Position numbers and translations under genes: made by a program. Of a DNA stretch of 64,000 nt, positions 24,690-32,008 are shown in pieces. Below the pieces are notes generated by a model. It did no database searches. It was not told where the DNA came from and saw only the letters and a program-made list of their open reading frames with translations. Within the stretch, counting starts at the first letter, position 1; every line of letters starts with the position of its first letter. Source of the stretch: Aquimarina latercula DSM 2041 (lineage in GTDB: Bacteria; Bacteroidota; Bacteroidia; Flavobacteriales; Flavobacteriaceae); the NCBI RefSeq assembly GCF_000430645.1, contig NZ_KE387185.1, positions 219,296-283,295 on the forward strand, written 5' to 3'.

Positions 24690-25703
24690 TTACAAATTGT
24701 ACTTCTCTAAATACCAGTGTATTGTTTTTTCAATTCCTGATTCGAAATTCTCTTCTGCACACCACCCCAATTCATTTTCAATTTTAGAAGCATCAATTGC
24801 ATATCTAAAATCATGACCTGGTCTATCTTTTACATAAGTAATCAGGTCTGAATAAGATTTCTGACTTTCTAATGGTTTAATCTTATCAAGAATTTTACAT
24901 ATTGTCTTAGCAATATATATATTCTCTCGTTCATTTTTTCCCCCTATATTATAGGTTTCACCCAGTTTACCTTTTTCTAAAACCAAATTAATTCCTTTAC
25001 AATGATCCAAAACATACAACCAATCACGTATATTCTTGCCATCACCATAAATAGGAATACTTTCTTGGGAAATTGCTTTTCTTATAATCGTTGGAATTAG
25101 CTTCTCATTATGTTGTCTGGGTCCATAATTATTGGAACAATTTGTAGTAACAACTGGTAAACCGTATGTGTGAAAATAACTTCTAACCAACATATCAGAA
25201 GAAGCTTTAGATGCGCTATAGGGACTATTAGGAGCATATGAAGTTTCTTCAGTAAACAATCCTGTTTTTCCTAAAGTTCCATAAACCTCATCCGTAGAAA
25301 CATGGAGAAATCTAGCATTTTCCATTCCCATTTTAAAAACATTAGGAGCGTCCATCCAATTTTTATACGCAGCTTGAAGCAAATTAAAAGTCCCAACAAT
25401 ATTAGTATCTATAAAAGCTCCTGGATTTGTTATAGAATTATCCACATGAGATTCTGCCGCAAAATGAACTACACTATTAATTTTATGCTCTTCAAAAACC
25501 TTTTGTACAAATTGAGCATCACAGATATCTCCTTTTACAAAAGTATAATCGAAGTCCTTCTGGATTTTAATATTTTCTAAGTTGGCAGCATATGTAAGCC
25601 TATCTAGATTAACAATCTTGATGTCTGAAAAGGTCGATAGGTAATTCAAAAAATTTGAACCTATAAACCCTGCTCCTCCGGTTACTAGCACACTTTTAAA
25701 CAT
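24690..25703 (-). CDS. rfbB: dTDP-glucose 4,6-dehydratase (copy 2)
   Basis: 337 aa extended SDR. TGGAGFIGSNFL (8-19), HVSTDEVYG and YSASKASSDM contain the cofactor and catalytic residues. It is 12 residues shorter than copy 1, partly because it lacks the C-terminal extension of that protein. The context (rfbA, rfbC, rfbD nearby) points to dTDP-L-rhamnose. It starts 4 bp after the stop of the second Wzz-like gene. Confidence 0.95.
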   Translation of the reverse strand: MFKSVLVTGGAGFIGSNFLNYLSTFSDIKIVNLDRLTYAANLENIKIQKDFDYTFVKGDICDAQFVQKVFEEHKINSVVHFAAESHVDNSITNPGAFIDTNIVGTFNLLQAAYKNWMDAPNVFKMGMENARFLHVSTDEVYGTLGKTGLFTEETSYAPNSPYSASKASSDMLVRSYFHTYGLPVVTTNCSNNYGPRQHNEKLIPTIIRKAISQESIPIYGDGKNIRDWLYVLDHCKGINLVLEKGKLGETYNIGGKNERENIYIAKTICKILDKIKPLESQKSYSDLITYVKDRPGHDFRYAIDASKIENELGWCAEENFESGIEKTIHWYLEKYNL

Positions 25704-25707
25704 AAAC

Positions 25708-26700
25708 CTAATTGTTAATGAAATTTTCTAATTTTCTAGAAGAGTTCTTTATTAAAAAAATAAAGGATACAAGAACACAAAGTAATATTGGTAATAGAAA
25801 GATTAATCGCTTATGTATTGCCACAGGATCCCTTACTACATTTCCGTAATCTACAACATCTACCAACTGAGTATCTAATTCCAAAATTTTTTCTTGGTCA
25901 TTAATTGTTTCTAATAAAGATGCTTTTTTATCTATTAAAGAAGCTATTGTAGGTATTTTTGATTCATCTCCAACAACTATCATTTCGTTAGTTTGAGCAA
26001 TTGGGTTTTTGTTTAATTTATTTAAATATTCTTCAATAAAAACCAATGTGTTTTTATTTTTTTCTAAATCGGATTTTGTCTGTTTTTGAATCAAAGAAAG
26101 TTCTTTAGCGTAATATTGATTAGCACTTATAAAACTTAATAACTGTTTAGAAATTTTAGCATTATTCTTATTCTCATTTTTAAATACTAAGGTCAATTTA
26201 TGGTTTTTAAAAAAACTTTTATACTTCTCACTTTTTAAAACCTCATCTTCATATCCGTCCATAAATTTATTAAAATAATTTTGACCCGTATAAATGATTT
26301 GTAGTTTATCCAAAACATCTTTTGATTCAATTATTGGCTCTATAACTATCTTTTTAAGATCCTTTATATCAGATGAATCTAAATCTATTTCCTTTAGGAA
26401 AAGTCTATCTTTAAATTTAATATGTAAATTTTCAACAAAATCATATATGTAAGGAATAGTACTATATTTTGGAGCTAAAATAATTTCTTGTTTATGTCTC
26501 TTGTTTAAAACTAAAGCCTTCTCAATAAAATAGCCGCCAATAGCTCCCAAAATGAATAAAATTGAAAACAAAACCCATTTTTTCTTGTAAAATAATAGAG
26601 CTTTTATCAAAAGTTTTAACAACCCCTTCAAGCCTTTTACGAGAGACCTAAAAAACTGTCCTAGATCTATTTCTATATTATTTGTTTTTTCCTGGGTCAT
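25708..26700 (-). CDS. Wzz-like chain-length determinant protein (second copy)
   Basis: 330 aa with two transmembrane segments (about 41-60 and 299-317) bracketing a helical periplasmic domain. It shares the IEIDLGQFFRSL N-terminal block with 22115-23170, but the rest is diverged. The two paralogues flank rfbB-rfbA-rfbC. Either they form a mixed oligomer or each serves a different polymer. The gene is 5 bp downstream of the conserved unknown protein at 26706-28397. Confidence 0.75.
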   Translation of the reverse strand: MTQEKTNNIEIDLGQFFRSLVKGLKGLLKLLIKALLFYKKKWVLFSILFILGAIGGYFIEKALVLNKRHKQEIILAPKYSTIPYIYDFVENLHIKFKDRLFLKEIDLDSSDIKDLKKIVIEPIIESKDVLDKLQIIYTGQNYFNKFMDGYEDEVLKSEKYKSFFKNHKLTLVFKNENKNNAKISKQLLSFISANQYYAKELSLIQKQTKSDLEKNKNTLVFIEEYLNKLNKNPIAQTNEMIVVGDESKIPTIASLIDKKASLLETINDQEKILELDTQLVDVVDYGNVVRDPVAIHKRLIFLLPILLCVLVSFIFLIKNSSRKLENFINN

Positions 26701-26705
26701 TATTC

Positions 26706-28397
26706 TTATCCTTCTTTAAATATTTGCTCTAAAATCTTTTCGGTAATCAAATATGTAGGTTTTACTCCTGTAGTCCCTAATCCTCCTGATGCTAATGTAC
26801 TTCCTGTTTCTAATGGATTATCAGAAGCGTAATAAGCATAATTCACTTTTACATCAGAACTTATGCTTCCTCTTAACTTAGAAGCAGATTGAATGGCTTT
26901 TTGATAATGAGCTCCTTCCATTTCTAACCCTATAACATTCCAAGTAGAATCATGAAAAAACTTTAATATATCTCTGTTTTGCAACGATGTTCCTAATACA
27001 GTTATCATTGCTCCTTCATATATATCAATACCTTGACCTTCTAAATCTCCCTTCTTTAATCCATTATCAAAAGGGTAGTTATCAGCAGTACCTTCAAAAA
27101 CGTGAGCGGACGGTATCATAATATCACCTTTTCCTCCTTCTAAAATACCCGCTTTTCCCATTAGGGAAACAGATTTGACATTCAAATATTTTACTCCATC
27201 AGGTTTAACATAAGGTTTCAAAAGTTCATCCATCGTTTCATACGCTTGCTCTCCAAACGCATAATCCATTACTATAATAACTGGTTTATCTTCTTTCTTA
27301 ACATCTTTTATAAAAGAAGCATAGGTGTCACCCGTATAATTAGCGCTATCAAAAATCTGAACATTTATATTAGTTCCGCTTTGATCTTCTATGTAAGTCA
27401 TCCCTTTCTGTAAAGCCAATTTTTCCACCTTAGCTCTTAACTTGTCACTCTTATCTTCACTTAGCAACTCATAAATATCAAAAGTAGTCTTATTCTTTAA
27501 TTCCGTTTTTAAGGCAATTGGTGCATACATTGTGTTCATTACACTATGCATATTGGCACTTATAACATGTATCGGTCTATCCAACAGGTCTAGCTCTTCT
27601 AACTTGTTTTTGATACTATTTGCCCATCTTTCTCCATGAATATGATGCCCCAACCGTTCTCTTAGAACTGGACTAAAAGTAACAATCCTTTTATTTTCAT
27701 TTACAGATTCGTCAATAGCTAACTTACCTAACCAGTATATTATATGAAGAAATCGCTCTTTATTTTCAGGGCAAGAAAAGCTATTGTAAATAGAAGTCAC
27801 CTCCTGGAAAGTTCTTCCTAAAATATTTGCTGTATGTGTAAGTGCAACTTCTCTTTGCGCCTTGGTAAGTTCTTTTTTAGAAGAAACAGCTTTTTCTAAT
27901 TTATCCCAATCCCTTGTAACATTTCCTTCTTCATTAATCACCACTCGATTCATTATCTTATGAGATTCTACAAATAAAAACGTTAAGTGGGTAAGAATAT
28001 CATATATCTCGGATCTACCTCGAGTGATCTCTATATTCATCTGCTCTTCATCAATCCTGTAGCAGTTTCTTCTTCTTTTTGGAGGGACAATCGCTTTAAA
28101 ATGAGAGTTTTTATAACCTTCTTCACTAGTAAGATTTATATATCTACACTCTTCAATACCAATTGGTAAACGATCAATTACATACAACAAACCATCTAAT
28201 TCTACTTTTTCCTCAGCAACAGAACCATAAATTTCTGGTCGAAGCGTAAGCAATCCTTCTCTTAAAGTATCACCGGAAACTCCCATCGGTTTATAAAAAC
28301 CTCTATTGAATAAATGTCGCATTGTAATATACATGCGTTCTATTGCGCTGGAACTTTCCTGTGCTCTTGTTCTTCCTTTTAATTTTTGACTTGTCAT
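26706..28397 (-). CDS. Conserved Bacteroidota protein with nucleoside-phosphorylase-like C-terminus (DUF6909-like)
   Basis: 563 aa, soluble. The first half (about 1-260) is helical and unfamiliar. The second half looks like a nucleoside phosphorylase/MTAN-type domain: a glycine-rich region near 410-440 and GLEMEGAHYQKA, with Glu492 and Glu494 at the family's ribose-binding EMEG motif. I believe similar flavobacterial proteins carry the label DUF6909, but I cannot confirm this here. It is upstream of and only 5 bp from the Wzz-like gene, and has its own TAnnTTTG box, so it may be the first gene of the polysaccharide operon or simply its neighbour. Function unknown. Confidence 0.7.
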   Translation of the reverse strand: MTSQKLKGRTRAQESSSAIERMYITMRHLFNRGFYKPMGVSGDTLREGLLTLRPEIYGSVAEEKVELDGLLYVIDRLPIGIEECRYINLTSEEGYKNSHFKAIVPPKRRRNCYRIDEEQMNIEITRGRSEIYDILTHLTFLFVESHKIMNRVVINEEGNVTRDWDKLEKAVSSKKELTKAQREVALTHTANILGRTFQEVTSIYNSFSCPENKERFLHIIYWLGKLAIDESVNENKRIVTFSPVLRERLGHHIHGERWANSIKNKLEELDLLDRPIHVISANMHSVMNTMYAPIALKTELKNKTTFDIYELLSEDKSDKLRAKVEKLALQKGMTYIEDQSGTNINVQIFDSANYTGDTYASFIKDVKKEDKPVIIVMDYAFGEQAYETMDELLKPYVKPDGVKYLNVKSVSLMGKAGILEGGKGDIMIPSAHVFEGTADNYPFDNGLKKGDLEGQGIDIYEGAMITVLGTSLQNRDILKFFHDSTWNVIGLEMEGAHYQKAIQSASKLRGSISSDVKVNYAYYASDNPLETGSTLASGGLGTTGVKPTYLITEKILEQIFKEG

Positions 28398-28410
28398 AAA
28401 TTTTTCCTAA

Positions 28411-28418
28411 CAAATATA
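28411..28418 (-). promoter_or_regulatory. Candidate -7 box (TATATTTG)
   Basis: Exact TAnnTTTG match in the 25-bp gap between the GH3 gene and the conserved protein, 13 bp upstream of the latter's ATG at 28397. No -33 TTG is evident. It may start the polysaccharide transcription unit. Confidence 0.45.
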
Positions 28419-28422
28419 TAAC

Positions 28423-29922
28423 TTATTTACCTATACTGATTCCTAAGGAATCTACAATCTTTCTATCATTAGAAAGCCTTGGTAACTTATTTTGTCCTCC
28501 CAGTTTACCAATAGATTTCATATATAAATTAAAACCATCTCTTGGAACCGACCTAACTTTTAAAGTTCTCAATACATTACCAACGATAAGATCATCATAA
28601 TACGTATTTTGTTTTCTCAAAGAATTGTCAATCTCAATAGCAAAATCATCTAGGTTTTGGGGATTTTCCTGAAACTCTATAAACCATTCGTGATATGGTA
28701 ATTCTGAGTCTTCTGGATTAATCTGTGGTGCTACTGTAAATTCTTTAATTATAGTACCTGTTATTTCTGTTGCTTCTTTAATTGCTTGTTCTACCTCTTT
28801 ACCAATTACATGTTCTCCAAAAGCAGAGATAAAGTGTTTGATTCTACCAGAAACCACTAATCTGTATGGTGAAGTCCCTGTAAACATAACCGTATCTCCA
28901 ATATTATAAGCCCATAGACCTGCATTAGAAGAAATAAGCATTACATAATTTACTCCAACTTCAACTTCGCCGATTGTTAATCGCTTGGGGTTTTCTTGAA
29001 AAAACTCATCAGCTTTTATAAATTCATAAAACATCCCAGAATCCAACTGCAAAAGCATTCCTTTTTCATTTTGTGTATCCTGAAAAGCAAAAAAACCTTC
29101 AGAAGCAGGATATAGCTCAATACTGGGAACTTTTCTTCCTATTAGTTTTTCGAAAGTAGCCTTATATGGTTCAAAATTTACACCTCCGTATATAAATAAT
29201 TCGAAATTTTTAAAAAGCTCTCCAATTGGTTTATCGGTCTTCTTTTTAAGTTTTTCAAAATACATTTGTACCCAAGGAGGAATTCCGCTAATAATAGTCA
29301 TGTTTTCATTAACCGTTTCCTCTACAATAGCATCTACCTTAGTTTCCCAATCATCAATACAATTCGTTTCCCAACTCGGTAATCTATTTTTCTGAAGATA
29401 TTTGGGAACATAATGCGCAACAATACCCGAAAGTCGACCTAAATTAATTCCGTTTTTTTCTACAAGTTCCGGACTTCCTTGTAGAAATATCATTTTTCCA
29501 TCAACAAAAGCCGCATTCTTACTTTCTGCTACATAACATAGAATTGCATTCCTTGCCGCTCTAATGTGAGTTGGCATAGAATCCGGTGTTAAGGGAATAT
29601 ACTTTACTCCACTAGTGGTTCCAGAAGTTTTAGCAAAGTATATCGGTTTTCCCGGCCATAATACGTCCTTTTCTCCCTTTACAACTCGATCAACATACGA
29701 ACGTAGCTGCTCATAATCCCGAACAGGTACTTTTTTAATAAAATCATTATGAGTTCTTATACTACCAAAATCATGGTCTTTACCAAAAGCAGTATTACTC
29801 GCTGAACTTATCAAATTATCGAAAACACGTTTTTGTGTAGTTACGGGATTCTTTGCCCATTTATTTATCTTTTTGCGAATGCGCTTTGCAAAAATCTTTG
29901 CCCCTAATGATTTAATAGACAT
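28423..29922 (-). CDS. GH3 family acyl-adenylating protein
   Basis: 499 aa. The ATP/AMP-binding signature AKTSGTTSGVKYIPLT (about 107-122), LYPASEGFFAFQD, and NIGDTVMFTG place it in the GH3 family of the acyl-adenylate superfamily. Plant GH3 enzymes conjugate amino acids to auxin or jasmonate; bacterial members are common in Bacteroidota but their substrate is not established. It starts 9 bp after the M23 peptidase stop, and so is likely cotranscribed with it. No signal peptide. Confidence 0.9.
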   Translation of the reverse strand: MSIKSLGAKIFAKRIRKKINKWAKNPVTTQKRVFDNLISSASNTAFGKDHDFGSIRTHNDFIKKVPVRDYEQLRSYVDRVVKGEKDVLWPGKPIYFAKTSGTTSGVKYIPLTPDSMPTHIRAARNAILCYVAESKNAAFVDGKMIFLQGSPELVEKNGINLGRLSGIVAHYVPKYLQKNRLPSWETNCIDDWETKVDAIVEETVNENMTIISGIPPWVQMYFEKLKKKTDKPIGELFKNFELFIYGGVNFEPYKATFEKLIGRKVPSIELYPASEGFFAFQDTQNEKGMLLQLDSGMFYEFIKADEFFQENPKRLTIGEVEVGVNYVMLISSNAGLWAYNIGDTVMFTGTSPYRLVVSGRIKHFISAFGEHVIGKEVEQAIKEATEITGTIIKEFTVAPQINPEDSELPYHEWFIEFQENPQNLDDFAIEIDNSLRKQNTYYDDLIVGNVLRTLKVRSVPRDGFNLYMKSIGKLGGQNKLPRLSNDRKIVDSLGISIGK

Positions 29923-29931
29923 TGTATCTTA

Positions 29932-30801
29932 TTATTCAAAATCAATAAACTTTGATGGATCTGTCGGATATCCATCTCTCCATAATTCAAAATGCAAATG
30001 CGGACCTGTAGAAAGTTCTCCCGTAGATCCAGCGGTTGCAATTACTTCTCCTGACTTTACCAACTCGCCTTGCTGTTTGGTTAAAGAAGCATTATGCTTA
30101 TAAACCGTAAGAAGACTGTTTCCATGCTCCAATATAATCACGTGACCTGTTTCTGAAGTCCATTCTGCAAAAATTACAGTTCCAGCTGCCGCAGCTTTAA
30201 TTGGAGTGTCTTTTGGTACAGCAATATCAATGGCATAATGTTTCTCATTAACATTATACTTAGATGTAATACTTCCTTTAACAGGAGGAAAAAGCGAAAA
30301 ATCAGTACTTGATTTTTCACTCTCAAACAAACTATATTTATCTTCTCTAGATACCTCTTCTCTAAGTTTTATATCCTGTTCGGATGGGTTTAAATCAACC
30401 TCATCTGGATTTAATTTTTGAGACTGTACAGCAGAATCTATATCAAACTCAACAGTTTTAACATCTCCGTTAAGTACTTTTTTAATAGAATTATAATATT
30501 CCTGATTAACTGCTAATACAGTTTCTAATGAATCTGCCGTAGAAACCAATCTAGTTGCTTTTTGATTAAGAGAGGTCGAAGAATATCCAGGAATATATTC
30601 TCTCAGTGGTGTAAACGCTATCAAAATAGTTGTACAAGAAACCAAAACAATAGAAGTAATCATTAACAATACAAATACGTTAAGCCTGGTCAGCTTAAAT
30701 GATATTCGTTCTTCGAAAGTATCTTCATTAAGAATTACCAATCGATACTTGTTTAATAGCTTCTTAGTAATTCTTTTTGGTTCTTTTTTCTTTTTAGCCA
30801 T
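29932..30801 (-). CDS. M23 family metallopeptidase
   Basis: 289 aa. A cytoplasmic basic N-terminus, one transmembrane helix (about 41-63), a helical linker, then a LytM/M23 domain at about 170-285. Zinc ligands are visible as His188 and Asp192 in HYAIDIAVP, and His270 in GPHLHFELW, with His268 as the catalytic partner. All ligands are present, so it is a likely active peptidoglycan endopeptidase in the periplasm. It is divergent from tatA, and GH3 follows 9 bp downstream. Confidence 0.93.
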   Translation of the reverse strand: MAKKKKEPKRITKKLLNKYRLVILNEDTFEERISFKLTRLNVFVLLMITSIVLVSCTTILIAFTPLREYIPGYSSTSLNQKATRLVSTADSLETVLAVNQEYYNSIKKVLNGDVKTVEFDIDSAVQSQKLNPDEVDLNPSEQDIKLREEVSREDKYSLFESEKSSTDFSLFPPVKGSITSKYNVNEKHYAIDIAVPKDTPIKAAAAGTVIFAEWTSETGHVIILEHGNSLLTVYKHNASLTKQQGELVKSGEVIATAGSTGELSTGPHLHFELWRDGYPTDPSKFIDFE

Positions 30802-30836
30802 ACATCAATCTAATATCGACAGTTGTGTTAGATACG

Positions 30837-30844
30837 CAAATATA
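30837..30844 (-). promoter_or_regulatory. Candidate -7 box (TATATTTG)
   Basis: Exact TAnnTTTG match 35 bp upstream of the M23 start at 30801, in the 209-bp gap between divergent M23 and tatA genes. The -33 element is not clear at standard spacing. Confidence 0.5.
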
Positions 30845-30984
30845 CATATTCTCCTTGCGGATAAAAATGCCAAATTTTATATTAAAACGTTATTTAAAAG
30901 TGAATAGTCTTATTATAAGGTGTGAATATTCTCTTAAAAGAAGTTTTTAGCTGTCTAAAAATGCCTTTTTTACCTAAATCTTAT

Positions 30985-30992
30985 TAACTTTG
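30985..30992 (+). promoter_or_regulatory. Candidate -7 box (TAACTTTG)
   Basis: Exact TAnnTTTG match 18 bp upstream of the tatA ATG at 31011. It includes the TTG at 30990 that could otherwise be mistaken for the tatA start. No good -33 TTG is seen. Confidence 0.5.
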
Positions 30993-31010
30993 TATTCTAA
31001 ATTTAAGAAC

Positions 31011-31202
31011 ATGATGTCATTAAGTGTATTTTTAGGAATGTTAGGCCCGTGGCAAATTGCATTGATAGTTGCTGTGGTTTTACTTTTATTTGGAGGTAAA
31101 AAAATTCCAGAATTGATGAGAGGTTTAGGAAGCGGAATCAAAGAGTTTAAAGACGCCTCTAAAGAAGAAGAAGATCCGAATAAGATAGAAGAGAAAAAAT
31201 AA
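31011..31202 (+). CDS. tatA: Sec-independent translocase TatA/TatE-type protein
   Basis: 63 aa. A short N-terminus, transmembrane segment GMLGPWQIALIVAVVLLLFGG with the FGGKKIPEL hinge, an amphipathic helix RGLGSGIKEFKDA, and a charged tail. This is the classic TatA layout: pore-forming subunit of the twin-arginine translocase in the inner membrane. The start is ATG at 31011 (or 31014); a further upstream in-frame TTG at 30990 overlaps the promoter box and adds residues not expected in TatA. No tatC is present in the window. Confidence 0.92.
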   Translation: MMSLSVFLGMLGPWQIALIVAVVLLLFGGKKIPELMRGLGSGIKEFKDASKEEEDPNKIEEKK

Positions 31203-31220
31203 CCTATAGGTATATAGTAG

Positions 31221-31254
31221 AAAAATGCCCGGCTTATTAAGTTGGGCATTTTTT
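31221..31254. terminator. Hairpin terminator after tatA
   Basis: AAAAATGCCC pairs with GGGCATTTTT; an inner CTTA/TAAG pairing around a single T extends it. A T-run follows on the plus strand and an A-run precedes, so it could act in both directions. It lies 19 bp after the tatA stop. Confidence 0.85.
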
Positions 31255-31545
31255 ATTAATGAAATCCTTGTTTTCCCAAAAGAACTTACTCTTATAGTAA
31301 TTAAAACACCACAGCTGTTAACGATTTGTGAAAATTATACCTCCATTTTAAAAAATCTCACATCTAGCTCATTTACAGCATATAAATAAAAAATATTCTC
31401 CTAAAAACATCAATAAAATCGTTGTTTTGACACAAAAAGCATTTTGTTTTTACGGTAAAACCATAAGATTTGTGTATTTCATCGAAATAAAAAACCACTT
31501 CATCTAAAAGTTATTCATATGTTTTATAACACCATTATTTCGTGT

Positions 31546-31553
31546 TAAATTTG
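31546..31553 (+). promoter_or_regulatory. Candidate -7 box (TAAATTTG)
   Basis: Exact TAnnTTTG match 37 bp upstream of the ATG at 31591. No -33 TTG is recognisable at the usual distance. Confidence 0.5.
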
Positions 31554-31590
31554 AATCAAATAAGTAAGTAACTTCATAAAGCCCCAAACT

Positions 31591-31932
31591 ATGAAAACTA
31601 TATTTTTTACCATCGTAATTTTATTTTCTTTCTCAACTATTAGTGCTCAAGAAACTACTGTTCAAAACACTAATGAAAATGCAACTACTGTTAAAGCATC
31701 AAAAGTAGATTTTTATAATGCACTTATAAAGGCAAATAACTTTGACATTACTATCAAGGAAAACAAGAAAGAAGTTACTAATACTACTAAAAAAGACTTT
31801 TATAACCTTTTATTAGAAAAAAACGGTTTTAATACAGATACTCAAAAAACAACAAGATTAACAAATCTTGTAAACAAAGAAGAAAATACAAGAATCACTC
31901 AAAAAAATGCTACTGTAAGTTTACTACCGTAA
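31591..31932 (+). CDS. Small secreted protein with a duplicated K-x-DFYN motif
   Basis: 113 aa. A clean signal peptide (MKTIFFTIVILFSFSTISA, cleavage near Gln20). The mature part contains two similar segments: KVDFYNALIKANNF (38-51) and KKDFYNLLLEKNGF (67-80), 29 residues apart. It is Thr/Asn/Lys-rich, without Cys, and has no known domain that I recognise. It has its own promoter box and a strong terminator, so it is a monocistronic, very likely real gene for a periplasmic or surface-released protein. Confidence 0.7.
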   Translation: MKTIFFTIVILFSFSTISAQETTVQNTNENATTVKASKVDFYNALIKANNFDITIKENKKEVTNTTKKDFYNLLLEKNGFNTDTQKTTRLTNLVNKEENTRITQKNATVSLLP

Positions 31933-31956
31933 TTATTGGGGCATAAAAAATATAGT

Positions 31957-31991
31957 AAATACTCCTTTTATATAAAAGGAGTATTTTTTTT
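31957..31991. terminator. Hairpin terminator between 31591 gene and tex
   Basis: AAATACTCCTTTTA pairs with TAAAAGGAGTATTT (14-bp stem, short loop), followed by an eight-T run on the plus strand. It separates two convergent genes; the A-rich 5' side may also serve tex on the minus strand. Confidence 0.88.
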
Positions 31992-32008
31992 GACTTTATT
32001 TAAACGTT

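Larger units (their letters stand above)
31203..31590. other. 388-bp intergenic region
   Basis: It holds the tatA terminator (31221-31254) and a promoter box for the next gene (31546-31553). The stretch 31255-31545 is AT-rich, and I see no ORF, RNA gene or strong structure in it apart from a weak ACAAAA/TTTTGT inverted repeat near 31432. Confidence 0.5.

Noticed and set aside
30974..31249. Minus-strand ORF over tatA
   Set aside because: It covers tatA and its terminator completely; TatA is unambiguous, so this is a shadow.
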